NCBI RefSeq assembly: GCF_000150275.1
Contig: NW_002060947.1
Location: forward strand, 728,695-792,694
Length of the DNA stretch: 64,000 nt
DNA from: Trichoplax adhaerens
Lineage: Eukaryota; Placozoa; Uniplacotomia; Trichoplacea; Trichoplacidae
Direction: 5' to 3'
In this document: one piece after another, positions 25,367 through 38,193 of the stretch
How the letters are laid out: each line of letters opens with the position of its first letter
Position numbering within the stretch: position 1 is the first letter of the stretch
Notes under the pieces: model-generated
Told to the model about the DNA's origin: nothing
The model's database searches: none
The model's input: the letters and a program-made list of their open reading frames with translations, nothing else
Translations under genes and position numbers: made by a program

Positions 25367-26648
25367 AGTTATTAGATCTATGCCATGAAATTAAATCTTG
25401 TAATACTAGTACTCATATATAAGCACAGCAAATGGAGTAGCATTTGTCATTTTGAATGAGTTACTGAAATAATATAATTAATCAACTATTTCTGTTAAAG
25501 AATAAAAGAAATTTACCGAGGACTAAGGATACTATATTATAGCCGTTATATAATATACATTATTTTACAATTGCGTACATTTTATTGATAACTGTGGCAC
25601 CAATGATAATCGTTGCATATCTTTTTATAAAGTAATTACTGTACAAGTGCACATTCACTTCAGCCAAAATTCTAAACAGTAGCGTACGATTCTCAAATAA
25701 TGCCATCGTTATCAATTTCTTTGAAATTAAATTACTAGGATAAAGTTTCCGCCAATTTTATTCCATTATTTAATTTTATAGAATTATTTCATGGGTACAA
25801 TAGCCTACTTGATATATAAATTACTTCAGCAGCCGCCAATCAGAGAAAATATTATCACAGATTGTCTATTACCTGTAACAGTAGGGTTTAAATACAATGG
25901 GCTCATCATAGAATACCGTGCATTAATTGCTATTGCAAGCCATCAAGCAATTTAATAATTCGCTACTGGCAGCATAGATGTATCATTTCTTGAAGTTTCG
26001 ATCTATTCATAGTACATTGTTTGGGTGGTATCTTTTAAGGCGGTCATTTATAACAGATTATATTGAATTTGGGATTTAGAATTACAGGAATTCATATAAA
26101 CGAAACTATAATTGTAACGAACAGCCCCTTCATTTGGCAAAAAGTAATTTGAGATTTATTAATAGTCTATAACAATTAAAAAATCTCTTTTAAGAATATT
26201 TAATGTCAAGAGAGCCGTATTATTTCGTAAATAATTTATTATTTTCTACCAGTGCTGAAAATTATAAGCCAAGGCATATAATCTTACAGTACCATGCTAT
26301 TGTTATTGCCAGGCCGTTATGCAATCATTTCCTAGATTGAAGCAAATATAATCCTAATCAAATAGTAATCTAATCATTATACTACTCGACAATATCCTAC
26401 AACGCAAAAAATTTAAGGGATGAGCATGTCGGTAAATTGACGATAAAAAAGAGCTTGTGATCGATTGAGATGTTAAGGTATCGACTGATTTTTCCAATTT
26501 TTTACTTTTGACGTTCATTATCTATTGATGTATTAAGTCATTTCCACTTTATCCTTAATAATATGCTAGGAAAATCGAATTTCATGCTTTAGCAAAAAAT
26601 GCCAACGATTGTAATGGCGCCTACACAACATTTCCAAGTTCTGATGAT
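25367..26648. other. Region upstream of GPCR-3
   Basis: AT-rich, no gene seen. The last part, 26562-26648, is an open frame in phase with GPCR-3 that resembles the N-tails of its paralogues but contains no ATG; an in-frame TAA lies at 26559. Confidence 0.5.
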
Positions 26649-28594
26649 ATGAAAATCATATCAATCCTATATGCCTTATTTGCTACTTTAGCGTTGCTAC
26701 TTAATGGTATATTCATTGGTTATGTCATTCAAGCACGTAAAAAGTGGGGGAGTCACGACATACTAATTTTAAATATTTCCTTCTCTGATTTATTATGCAT
26801 TCTATCATAGTGAGTGGATATTAATATACAATTATTCGGACCCTATTTATATTTCAATGCAATATTTCTTACCAATATAGATAATGATGTCCAAAACATC
26901 ACAGCTAAATAGTTGTAATTAAAAGTAAATATAAATGGAATTATGGTCTTTTAACCTGAATCAAGCGTAATCCTGTAACATAGATCTTTACTGATTAGTA
27001 TATCGTATCATAGCATATACAATGCTTTAATTTAAACCACAAGTATTCGTACACTAAATGATCTAAAATTTTTTCTTCGTAATTAGATAGATGTTTACTC
27101 GAAATATAATCTTACTACTAATACTTTCTTAAAGTGACCACGTCGTATTAAAATTTCTATCAGTCGTACATTTTAATTTTTCTATATAGCGATAAAATTA
27201 TTTAGATGTGTGATCACTTTTATTTATCCGATACAATTATCTACAGAATTACTTGAAAGGGTAATCGTTTAATAATCGATGCTTAACTCTCTTAATAAAA
27301 TAATCTATGTACGTTTCAGTAGAATTCGCGGATCATTATTTGAGATTTAAGAATAATTTTATTAGTTACAGTTAGCTATAAAATTGCTTCTGCATCAGTA
27401 GCTCTTCGTTCTAATCAAAGTTTAGAACGAAGAAATTAAACTTTACGAACCTTCTTTCGGACCAGTCTTTCTCGACTTCTACCTAAAATACGACACTTAA
27501 TACTGCCTATTCGGCGATCTAAAATATAAGATTGGCAAACTTTCTGTCATCAGTAGCTTATTGTAAAGTATCCGTTTCGCTAACGAAATTGAATGCAAAT
27601 TTTATTGAAAATTTGTCAATTTTCTGTAGCACTGCTACTTTGTAAACATCTTTTATCTATATTATACTCAAACAATATTATAAAAATATGTATTTTATCA
27701 ATACCGTTACATCTGTAGTTAAGCTATCTTATGAAAATAATGTTACGACTGCTCTGTTAATATTGCTCTCTGACACCTATATTTTTTTCATTAATATTTT
27801 ATAGCGGAGGAATATTTATTCCCATATCTATCGGGGGCCAACCTAGGCAACAACCCATATTCCCGAAAGATACCTTTAGCTGCCGTTTAGGTATAACAAT
27901 ATGTGGCTTTTCATTCTACCTCAATATTAGCCTATTGTCCTTATCAGCTTTAGCTAGTTATTGGAAAATTGTAAAGGGCAGAAAAAGCTTAAGCTGTTAC
28001 AACTCATGGTATTTGGTTTTGTCAGTTTATGCTGTATGCGTTGTGCTAATTTTACCTTCATCAACTGGATTTTGGGCTAAAATTACCTATTATAAAACGA
28101 TAGGCATCTGCTTATTTGATTTCAGCTCAATAACAACATCTTTAGACCAAAAATTATATCTATTTTTGATTATGTATCCTCTCTTTATTTTCTGTTCGTG
28201 TGTTATTACTTTCTGCTATTACCGCATCTATCGCGTTGTACGAAAAAGTTCAATCACTCTAGCACAGCACAACTCTAGCGGATATCACTATCACTCCTAT
28301 CATCTTCGCTTCAACCATCCAATTAATATTGAAGAAAGAGTAGTAAAATCTACTAAGTTAAAATCATTTCGACGTCATGATATCGTCTTAGCAAAAACCT
28401 TGTTACTTGTACTCATACTATTCATGATTTCTTACATCCCATACGCTATTTCGAATATTTTATATTTTGCTAATGTTGTTCAACTAACTTTAACAAACGA
28501 TCTATACATGCTATTAATTACTTGTATAAATAGCGTTTGCAATCCTGTAATATTCTACAGCAGGCGGCGTCATCGTAAAATTCGGCCATCATAA
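26649..28594 (+). CDS. GPCR-3, class A seven-TM receptor, N-tail start uncertain
   Basis: Exon 1 26649-26809, exon 2 27805-28594; 316 residues from the first in-frame ATG. Exon 1 gives TM1 (ATLALLLNGIFIGYVI) and TM2 (HDILILNISFSD), ending at donor GTGAGT in phase 2. The acceptor TTTTATAG ends at 27804 and restores a Tyr codon, then GGIFIPISIGG. Exon 2 has FSCRL at TM3, A-S-Y-W-K-I in place of the E-R-Y region, ECL2 TIGICLFDF, TM5 with FCYYRIYRVVRKS, TM6 FMISYIPYA and TM7 INSVCNPVIF, then a short basic tail. The first ATG lies directly before TM1, leaving almost no N-tail, unlike all paralogues. The frame stays open upstream to 26562 with paralogue-like residues (CNGAYTTFPSSDD) but no ATG, so the original start is lost, lies in an unseen upstream exon, or a non-ATG is used. 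AATAAA at 28792. Confidence 0.8.
26810..27804 (+). other. Intron of GPCR-3, with an 11-bp hairpin
   Basis: A 995-bp phase-2 intron, GTGAGT to TATAG. At 27404-27432 CTTCGTTCTAA and TTAGAACGAAG form a perfect 11-bp inverted repeat with a 7-nt loop. Just downstream, 27452-27510 (CTTTCGGA, then CTACCTAAAATACGACAC) resembles 8091-8135, so a decayed mobile element may sit here. Confidence 0.6.
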
Positions 28595-29976
28595 ATATAC
28601 AGGTATAGGACTGCTGGAATTGCTATAATTTTCTTCCATTATAATCTACGGTAGAAGATCTAATCAAGGATTTTAATTAATATTGCTAATAGAAAAATTC
28701 TCAAATAATCAAAGCTATCAAACAAATTTCATAAAATTTCAAATATTTATTTGATTGGTATCGAGGCATTTTTAGCATTAGTTAAAATGTGAATAAAAAT
28801 TAGATACTTCCTATTAAATTATAGTCGTTTGAGTAGTGACAGTCTTACTTACAACATTTTTACGTCATTGTATCTGGAGCTTCCGCATGCTTTGAACTAA
28901 ATTTTATTCTTTAAATTTATATTGATAGAATAGCTAAATTTATTGTTATTAAATTAAATCAAATTTGCCTCTTTGTAATAATAAGTTCTTTATTTCTCAT
29001 TATATATGCATACTCTTTTACTCTTAACATTATTACGGTCATCTTTAGATTTCATATTTCTAATAATTGTAGCCCATTTTGCTTCGATTTTCTTATCACA
29101 AATTTTCTAATTATAAATTAAGAGAATTTTATGGATTAAAATTCTATTTGTTGCGAATAAATGATAGGCTATAGCCAATAAATAGAAATAAAGAGTTTAG
29201 CGAGTAATGGCTATGTTGTTAAATATCTCAAGTGTAATGACATTTGAAACAGGAGAATATGCTAATCTCGTAATAAAACATTATCGTGACATAAATCATG
29301 AAATCGGCAATGTTGATCCAATTAAAAGCCAGTAATTTCATATAGCTTCACGTCGGTATTCACGCAGCTATCACAGCCGATGAGCCAATTTCGAGCTTTG
29401 GGTGTGAAATAAACAAATATTAAGATTTACTGAAGATATATTAAATTAAAGTGCAAAAAATAAGTTACTAATCACGTAATGTATTTGTAATCTGTGCTGC
29501 TCCGATACCTAAGATTTGATAGGTTTCGGTAACAAAGAAACTGCTATGAAATCAATAATTGTTACTAATTTTAGTTTTTCTATAGAATATTATTCTATAC
29601 AGCAAATCTGTCCTAGTTTATAAAGAGGGATAGTCACTGAATTCTTAATCCGTCCAATATTCAAATCTATTCTGTTATCTCAAATTTCGTTTAAAAAATT
29701 TTGATCAAATCAGTTCAATTTAACTGATATTTGCGCTCATAACTCTAGCATACTGTAACTTTCATACTATAATTTGATGTCAGATTATTTTGGTATTTGA
29801 GTAAAACTATCGAATTGCCGTACGTATTGCGATTGCTAGAGTTTAATTCAAATTTAATTTTTAAATCTACAAATCCTATACATATTGTGTTGTAGTGCAG
29901 CCCTAAATAAGCTTAATTAACCTTAAAACTAAGATCATAAGATAATACAAAAATAGAAAAATTGTACAATAGATTA
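28595..29976. other. Gene-free AT-rich region after GPCR-3
   Basis: Holds AATAAA for GPCR-3 (28792-28797). No other gene, repeat or regulatory signal recognised. Confidence 0.5.
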
Positions 29977-30047
29977 CCTACGGTAGTTACTATTTTGTAA
30001 CAGTAAATTATACTATGCTGTAATAAGAGTTCTTATATGGTGACTAA

Positions 30048-30850
30048 TCCAGCCCGACCACCCACCCTTATACGAGCAGCGTGGGGGTATTTATGCTACT
30101 GTTAAATGACTGTGATTATGGGTTCATTTCAATAGGTCAGTATAAGATTCTTACAGTACTTTTTAACTCAAGATTTCTTCTTGTAAAACGAATAGCTCTA
30201 AGGTAGTCATTTCTGCAGAGTACTGATTATTAAAAAAGTATTCGTTATATCGGTAAGGGTGGCCACTGGGCCTTTAAATTTTGGTATGATGTAATATTCT
30301 GATGAAAATTGAATCAACATAGAATCTTTATAAAGTTTTCTACACAGCCATTTTGATGATTACATTTTCTTATAATGGTTGCTATCAACAGAGCAAGCTT
30401 TGCTTGCATACTCAAGCGATCCTTAGACATATTATAATGATTGGTATAGAATTGACCACAGTACTAAGGACATTGTACCGCACTGTCGATATCTTACAGT
30501 ACCCGCTAATCTTAACTTGGTATGTCCATCACCGTATATTAGTTATCATAATGTGTTTTGGACCATGAACTAATCTTAATATAGCATTTCATCTGTGAAT
30601 GCATTATTGAAAAGTAGTACAGTATTATAGAAGTATAGCTATGAATATAGTAGTGCCTGGCTATTACCGGGATATATACAGTATAAAGTCGAATGGTAAT
30701 ACTATCTGTTAATTATTAACAAATAAGTACATTATCGTAAACCTGGCTATTACCGGGATATATGTAATGTCGAATGGTAATACTATCTGCTAATTATTAA
30801 CAAATAAGTACATTATCGTAAACCGTCAGCAAAGCGACGTGAGTTTGTAC
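30048..30850. mobile_element. Unclassified insertion (~803 bp) inside an LTR
   Basis: Defined by comparison with 38194-38660, which lacks it. The left end is GC-rich (CCAGCCCGACCACCC) and the right end contains CGTCAGCAAAGCGACG. ACTAAT (30043-30048) and ACTAGT (30849-30854) at the junctions may be an imperfect target duplication. It includes an internal tandem repeat at 30656-30823. The right end recurs in inverted form at 4266. A 71-codon open frame inside it shows no known domain. Confidence 0.5.
30656..30823. repeat. Tandem repeat of ~85 bp, two copies
   Basis: Copy 1 is about 30656-30741 and copy 2 about 30742-30823. Both begin CCTGGCTATTACCGGGATA and end ATTATCGTAAAC. The second copy is a few bases shorter after GATATAT. 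Confidence 0.85.
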
Positions 30851-31269
30851 TAGTGTTAATTGATTATTGTGTTATGGCTTGAAAGACTTGTGATAAATAT
30901 CCTGAAGATATTCAATTATAGATGATATTATAAGTAATTCTGTGTATGGGAATACTGTAATCTAATCATCTAGAATCGTTCAGTACATGTCTAAGATTAT
31001 AAATAATTTTCTGTATTAATTTAGCTATCCAATATAAACTAAATTTCATGAACTGTTATGACTCATACATGATAGCAGCTGCCGAAGGGTATTTAAGCGC
31101 GGCCGGCTCGGCAGACGGTTGAATAAAAGAGGTGTTCTAATAGTTGTTTAACGTATAAGCAAAGGCTTCTAAATTCTTGTAAGGTAGTTAAGGGATACTG
31201 AATCCCGGAGAATATAGTAAGTTAGAGATTTATTTTAAGCTATCTTTGTCACGAAGCTGGTTTGTGACA

Positions 31270-33048
31270 ATAGTCTAAAGATAGTCCTTAGTTAGTCTGA
31301 TTACAGTCAGATAGTAATTGATAGTTGTAAGATGAACCTAATCTTATATAGTAAAGTGAAGTTTACTAGAAACTATAATTCTTGTTGAATTTTTTAGAAG
31401 ACATTTACCACTTACGTTAAATCCAAGATTTTATAATTTTATAAGTATCAGGACTAGCTAAAGCACAAAAGATAAATTCTGTACTAATCTTAAAGTAAAT
31501 TGTATTATCTGTGATCTTCGTCACTAAGGTTTAGAATCTTATAACTTTGCAATAGTATACGAGATCAATGAAATAATTTTTTACTAAATTTACATGCATC
31601 GTTCTTGAGAGAGTTTACTTTAATATCTTACAAATGGACAAGCAAGCCCTAGTATGCCCAGATGTGTTTCAAAAAAGCTTCATAATATACTCTGCTATTC
31701 TATAAATTTATAATATGAGACATATCTACATTTTCTAAACACCGATAATTATAATATTAGAAAAGTCATGAAAATGTAAATGAAATATAAGTTGAGAAGA
31801 TGCAAATAAAATTAAGAATACATTTTGTCACAATAGTAAGGTAGTTCTTTTCATAATCGCTTTAGAAATGATCGTTTAAAGACTTTGTGTACTATCACTG
31901 AAATTCTCTAACAATGCATATCTAAATTTCTGTCACTGAATTGGGGATAGGCTTTATTTCTAAGATTTTAAGATTATAGATTGATTAGGTAATAAAGCAT
32001 CTAGGAAAATTTCTTGTTAAGTAAGATGATATTTACTAGATAAATGTATTTAATTCAAGAAAACAGGCTAAACTGAAGCTGATTGAAGTGAAAGTTTGTA
32101 AGTTAAAATCCGATTTGCATTTCTTTTACTATATTCGCAGTGTATATGTCTATGACTTCGAGATACGTACGATACATTATATTCTTACTAAAAAGTTAAT
32201 GTCTACTACGCGATTGTAAAACTTCGTATTTATCTATTGATCTACTCGTATATTTAATATTTACATGGTAAAATTCTATTTATGATCTAATTAGATTATA
32301 TCATAGAAGCATCATTACTAATTTGTATTTATATACTTTCCTCCGGTCGTGCTTTCACATTATAACAGCTATCTTCATTCATCCATGTTGCCACTTACTT
32401 TTGCCAATTAAATAGTAAGCTTGACGCATTACCTATTCTACTTTACCGTAACTATTCACAGTTATAAACGCTAAAACCTTCGATGGATTTCGTCCATTTA
32501 CTAACTACATTAGCGAATACTTTAACTAGCTAATTTCTCTGGTGATTTCTAGCAATTATGATGAGCATAGAATCTCCCAAAATATCACAATATTACTTTA
32601 GGATATAATCTAAACCCAGCCTGCTATTAAGTTACCTAGTTGGTGTAGAACTTTTCCTGTAATCTCCTATTTATTTCCAATCTCAACGTCTTATATACTG
32701 TACTATTCCAGGTATTGTTATCATTTGCAACGCACTATACAATATATTCCCTAGTGCAATCAGTAAAGATCTAAAACTAATACACTGGTATAGAGCTACA
32801 AGATAGACTTACACAACTACATATTTACGTAGAATACTTTCCACGTATGAACTTTAACCGTCTTACATATTACAAAATAATGTATCATTTACTGTAAACT
32901 AATTAAAACGCACTATCGTACTTTTGATATTCTATTAAAAATACTATTACAATATTTAATTTACAGATCGTTGCAAGCCCTATGTATTTTTGCTTAGTTA
33001 CACTACTACCAATTGTGCTGTAAATACATTGAAATGAAAGATTTTTAG
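31270..33048. other. Gene-free AT-rich region
   Basis: Between two LTR-like units. No coding frame, RNA gene or clear repeat recognised. Confidence 0.5.
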
Positions 33049-33053
33049 AGGAA

Positions 33054-34083
33054 TGTCACAAACCAGCTACGTGACAAAGATAAACGTAAAATAAATCTCT
33101 TAATTACTATAGTCTCCGGGATTCAATATCCCTTAACTACCTCACAAGGATCTAGACGTCTTTGATTCTACGTTAAACTCAATTAGACAATTGAGAACTG
33201 CTTTATTCAACTATCTGACGGGCTTATATACCCTTTGTTACAAATCTTCTTTGTAACAAGAAACCAGGTCTTAAACACTATCTTCTCTAGTACTTGTGTT
33301 CCCAACTAACTTAGGGACCTATCGTAGTTGAACTAACTCTCAGCTACACAAAAAAACTACTATTGAGTAATAGGTTTAAATACTTTACTTTAATTTCGTT
33401 AACCTTAGTCGTAAAATGTACTAAAGAAAAACGTAAGAATATTCTTAGCAATAATAGTCAAAAGATCCTGCAAATGACTAACTGGAACTGAGAAGCTAAG
33501 CTAGTGCTCTGCTTTTTATAGTCTCGCCGATGGTACACTTGTGAATATTCTTGAAATAGCGGCTTACACTGTACAGTATACATATCCTAGTATAGCAACT
33601 AGAGCCTCAATGCTCTGCAAAGTAATTGATCTTACACTTAAGGTGTTATTAATTAACGTTTACAGACTAAGCGCGTTAGCTCCGACATGTCAACAATATT
33701 GAACAAGTACTTATAAATAAACATTAATATCTAATAAGCTACTGGAGCAAACAATAGTTTAAATGAGATATTTTAATTAATATAACATTTATTATTTCGG
33801 AGCATGGCTCCGTAACACCCTTCTACAGCAGCTAACATTCACGAGTCATCTTATATAAATACTTAGGTGAGAACATCTACTAACTAATTTTTCATAGTCG
33901 GGCTACAATATGTCCCTTCACAGAATCATTTCAGTGCACATTACAGCACAGCGTTAAATTTACTGTAACACATTTATAATTAGAGTAATCCCTACTGTAA
34001 GTAACTAGTTGTAATATATTATCACTATATTATATTAACCAAATTTAGATAGCTATTTCTTCACGGTAGTTCGTACCGTGACA
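33054..34083 (-). mobile_element. Solo LTR, minus sense, TSD AGGAA, carrying a nested LTR
   Basis: Outer ends TGTCACAAACCAGC (33054) and TACCGTGACA (34083) are flanked by AGGAA at 33049-33053 and 34084-34088. The two outer parts, 33054-33235 and 33818-34083, closely match the 433-bp LTR at 23701-24133; without the nested insert and its duplication the outer element is 443 bp. The different target duplications show that the two copies inserted independently. Confidence 0.82.
33236..33817 (-). mobile_element. Nested solo LTR (582 bp), TSD CCCTT
   Basis: Starts TGTTACAAATCTTC and ends GGCTCCGTAACA, flanked by CCCTT at 33231-33235 and 33818-33822. The uninterrupted sequence at 23871-23883 (ATACCCTTCTAC) shows the empty site. 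The left 23 bp form a hairpin (TGTTACAAA with TTTGTAACA) and the right end another (CGGAGC ATG GCTCCG). On the minus strand CTATAAAAAGC (33511-33521) is a likely TATA box. It belongs to a different family from its host. Confidence 0.82.
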
Positions 34084-34088
34084 AGGAA

Positions 34089-37000
34089 TTATCCATATAC
34101 TTATATAAACTTATAAATTTTTTCTTCATTAATTGCAATCAAATACGAAAAAATAATGCCTAATGGAGATATCTTTATCTAAATGTAGGGCACATTATCA
34201 AATACAATCTTATAAATAATAACAGCCTGCCACAAATACCTTTCATTTCATATATATTAGTCAAGCTATCACTTTGCATCAATCATTTCTAAATCAGAAC
34301 AGATGTAAATATGCAGCTCTAAAGTACTTGCGAGTTTCAGTAAAGGCTTATCATAGACTAAAGATAACTTAAAAGGTTCGGAAAATTTACTGCATTACGG
34401 TACTTGTTAATAAATACCTATAATCTTGATAAAGAAGGAAAGTCTAGAAATCTCAATGAGTCACATATTACCAATACAAGACTAATTAATTGAATAAAAA
34501 TTATGTAGTAGCAAGATAACCAGCTACTCATCTCGAAGCAAGTTAGAGTTAGAGCTTTACAGATAAAATTAATTTATATTTATCAGCTCACCACCTGCAA
34601 GGCTATACAGAATCACAAAGTAAAGATAAGAAATGAATTTGGCTGGTATTTTAACTCTTATGAATTGTTTTCTATCAGATTTATCTCGCTAAAATTTCAA
34701 TATAATCCTTGCTAAGTGTTTAAGCAAGTTATGGTTAAGCTATGCAACATTAGGACAATGTTTCGTTATGAACTGAACAGTAATCGATATAAATGAAAGA
34801 ATGCAATGTGTTCCGATAGGCAGGAATATCTGATACAAATTTATTGCAGTAGATCTAGAAATCACTTTTACATGAGTGTCGTATCTTGGTTCTTAAGTGG
34901 AACACACATTGGTAAAGATATAACTAAGTCAGCTACCAAATCTAAATTGATATTTATTAAGTATCCAAAGCTAATATGAGTAATCACTAAAATAAGAATT
35001 TCGCTATGGTAATTTCAAACTACTATCAGTCCTAGTAATATTAAAAGTATCAGACATACCCTATAGTCCTGTTTTCTAATACCTTAAATCTTTTATATTT
35101 TTTGATGCATTAGAGATTTACTAGGGTAACTCTGGCTCATTGTTAATAGGTGTATATGGCAAAGTGAAGTAACAGTTTTATGTAGTTCTAAGATTCTTTA
35201 TCAAACAAAAATACTTGATGATAATCCAGAAAAGTTTACAAGTTTGACTGCTGCGGCTGGAAAGGAGCCCATTACATTCAATACTTAATTTGTGATAAAT
35301 TGCTACATCGCACGTGCAATAAAAACAGTTGTGATCTGTTTTCAAAGCGCTAGCGTCGGTAAATGAAATCATCATCACCGATGCTTCGTTACTTTTACGT
35401 ATTCATGCACAAATTTGCTAGTCATTAAACTGCATTAAAAACACAGACATATTCAATTCCAAAAGTTCAGTCTTCATGGATGTCACGCTTTGCATAGCTT
35501 ATTTTAAAAATAAGATAAAATTATCTGATTAACTCATATTAAGCTCTAGCTAATAAATAAATTTAATATTAAAAAAAGACAATCTATAAAATATGAAAAA
35601 CCGAATAAAAATATTAAATATTTAATATTATGTAATGAAAGCTAAACCAAAATTCTGATTTACGTGTCTTAAAACTGTTAAATAAGAAATAAGTTATTTA
35701 ATTCCAAAATTTAACATGCGTATTATAGTCGCAAGAACTTAATCGTATTACCGTAAAAGTACAAATACCGTCCATTAACCCTAGTAACAATAATCGTAAT
35801 TCGTTAATTACTAATAGTGGTCTGTAATGATGTCGATTTTTATAAACAGGCTGTCTCATTAAAATATCGGACGTGATGCATATGAATAGCTGTATCATCA
35901 GTACGACTTCCTTTTTATTAACAGATTTCTAGGAATGTTCATGAGGGCGATATTAGAATTATTAGTCATAGGCCTATTAAATATGGTGTAATAAAGTAGG
36001 TGAGAAGTTTCTATGATTTACTAGAAATTAGCGATTAAATCATATTATCTTAACGTATTATCTTAAGATGAATAATTGAGGTTTAAATTATTGCAAACTA
36101 TTGCAGTATAATGATGTAATCCGAATTATCTAAGTGAATTAATTTTATGTTAAAATGCCTTCTTTCCACATTTGAATTGATAATTATTGATACTGATAAT
36201 AAGAATTAAAGCAAGACTACCTTAAATACTGAATTTTCAGTATAAAGTAATAAAATCTACGATCGTTACACCTCGCGTTCTGCGTAAAGGTAAATATACC
36301 TTTTCCTTTCCATTATAATTATTATTAACGTAAGTTTGATAATGAACTATTAACTCTTTATGCTATACGAACCAAATGAAAATAGGTATTATGCGAGTAT
36401 TAATATTAGTTTGATTAAGCCTATTCAAACAAAATAATAAAATGCAGAATCTTGCAAACTTCAATTTATTACTTAAAATTGGCTTGATCTTAAAACTATT
36501 GATAGACAGTTACGCAATCTCATATTCTAACGTGTAAGTTAAATTATTCTCGTACATTCATATGATCTTAATTGTAGCCATATTTGAGGCTAAACCGCAA
36601 ATAGCTAGGCTTAACAACCAGATTTATCAAGTCATGATCCGACTTTGTCAGTTAAAAGGTAAGATCGAATTAATTGCTTAAGTCAATAACTAAAATTAAG
36701 TCGATAGATCCTTGACGCAAATTTTACCATTATACCATTTGTTTCATATTTTTAATTGTTCAATGATAAAAGAGGATTCAGAGATTCACACAAAGATACA
36801 GTCCAGCAATAATCTTTACATAATGAATTACATAGATGAGGAATACTATAGTAATTTATGTATGGAGAGTTTAATTTTAGCCTATTGCAATCTGATCTTA
36901 AAAATGTTTTGATCATTATCAATTGAGCTTTTATTATCTAGTTTTGCTCATAGATTTAAAAACTATTCTTATAATACTACTAGCAAAGTCTCTCTGCTAT

Positions 37001-38188
37001 AATAAATAATACTTACCTGCATTTATTACCATAATCTTTGCAAATACCAAATGCTGTATTGAACTTATTACATGCCATAATTTCTCTATTTTAATAATTG
37101 TTCTGGATAATGAACTGGGTCTCAATAGACGTAAGCTGGAAACTTACTAAGTATTAAAAAAATGAAGAGATACATAACGATTAGGTATACGTAGCACCAA
37201 TACCAGAGTTTCCTTTAATAAAATTAATATGTAATTCGGTAGCGAACTGAAAAATGGAATCAAATGCTACTTTTTAGATTTTAGGTGTCATGAGTCAATC
37301 TCGTTGGAATTTCCTATATGTACGTATGTAGGTTGTAAGAGTCAATCAAGAAGGTCTTGACTATTTCTTTACTTTAATAGCTACTGGACTTTGTCACGAA
37401 TGTAATCTGTAACCGCAAGTTTAGTCACAAGTGTTTTAGAAATTCTAGTTCAATTAATTTATTCAAATCCTAAGATGAGATAATTTAATTTAATCAACCT
37501 TAAAATTAGCTTAAATTCAGCTATCACTTCAACACCTCAAGTAACTATAAGGGTAATCGGGTATTTCTTAACAATAAACTATTATTTACTGTTTGTATAT
37601 GTAGATCACGTATGAACACAAATTATAAAGTAAAAAAATAAGTGATTCAGCGATATAGTATACATAATATTTATCATATTCAAGAATACAGCTATATTCA
37701 GCCATTTATAAGTTTATTTTTTATTTTTCTTGTATTCAGATTGAAGTCTTTCACTAATTTGTCACTACAATCTGCATATGCATTATAAAAATAGATAAAC
37801 AATACGATAATGAAGGAGAAAGTCTGTTTTCTCAATTTTATGTTATTTATTCTATTAATGCATTGAAAATTTGCATGATCCATTCTTCACGAGTTGCTTC
37901 CTGGAAACATAATATTATAAAGAATTAAAAGTTGATTTAATGAGTGGTTCCAAAGTGCTAACAATTTTACAGTATATAAAACTGATGAAATGGATTTATT
38001 CTTTGCAATAAAGAGTAGGATAATTTTAATTCCACAACATCAATTCAGTTGATCATTGAAATTATGCCACTATAGAGATATTAACTGTCAAACTATTTTT
38101 GTTGAACACAATAAGTGCTATCGCCATATATCCTACTGAGCTTGAACAGAAATTTGTTTAAAATTGTAAAAGGTCGCAAATGCTCTTG
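34089..38188. other. Gene-free AT-rich region
   Basis: Short open frames on both strands (around 35178, 35698, 36712 and 37698) show no recognisable domain, splice structure or relation to the neighbours. No clear repeat unit was found. Confidence 0.5.
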
Positions 38189-38193
38189 TCCAT

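Larger units (their letters stand above)
29977..31269 (+). mobile_element. LTR-like element, plus sense, interrupted by an insertion
   Basis: Parts 29977-30047 and about 30851-31269 together match, in the opposite orientation, the LTR at 38194-38660. Shared landmarks include CTTGAAAGACTTGTGAT, GGCCGGCTC, a TATTTAAG box (31090-31097), AATAAA (31122-31127) and the TTTGTGACA terminus at 31269. The left end is truncated or diverged compared with the relative. The middle, 30048-30850, is absent from the relative and is a separate insertion. No target duplication was identified for the outer element. It is the only one of the set with plus-strand sense. Confidence 0.65.

Noticed and set aside
23701-34083. 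Similar LTRs at 23701 and 33054 as the two ends of one full-length retrotransposon
   Set aside because: Each has its own, different target duplication, and the interval contains GPCR-3 and no gag or pol frame.
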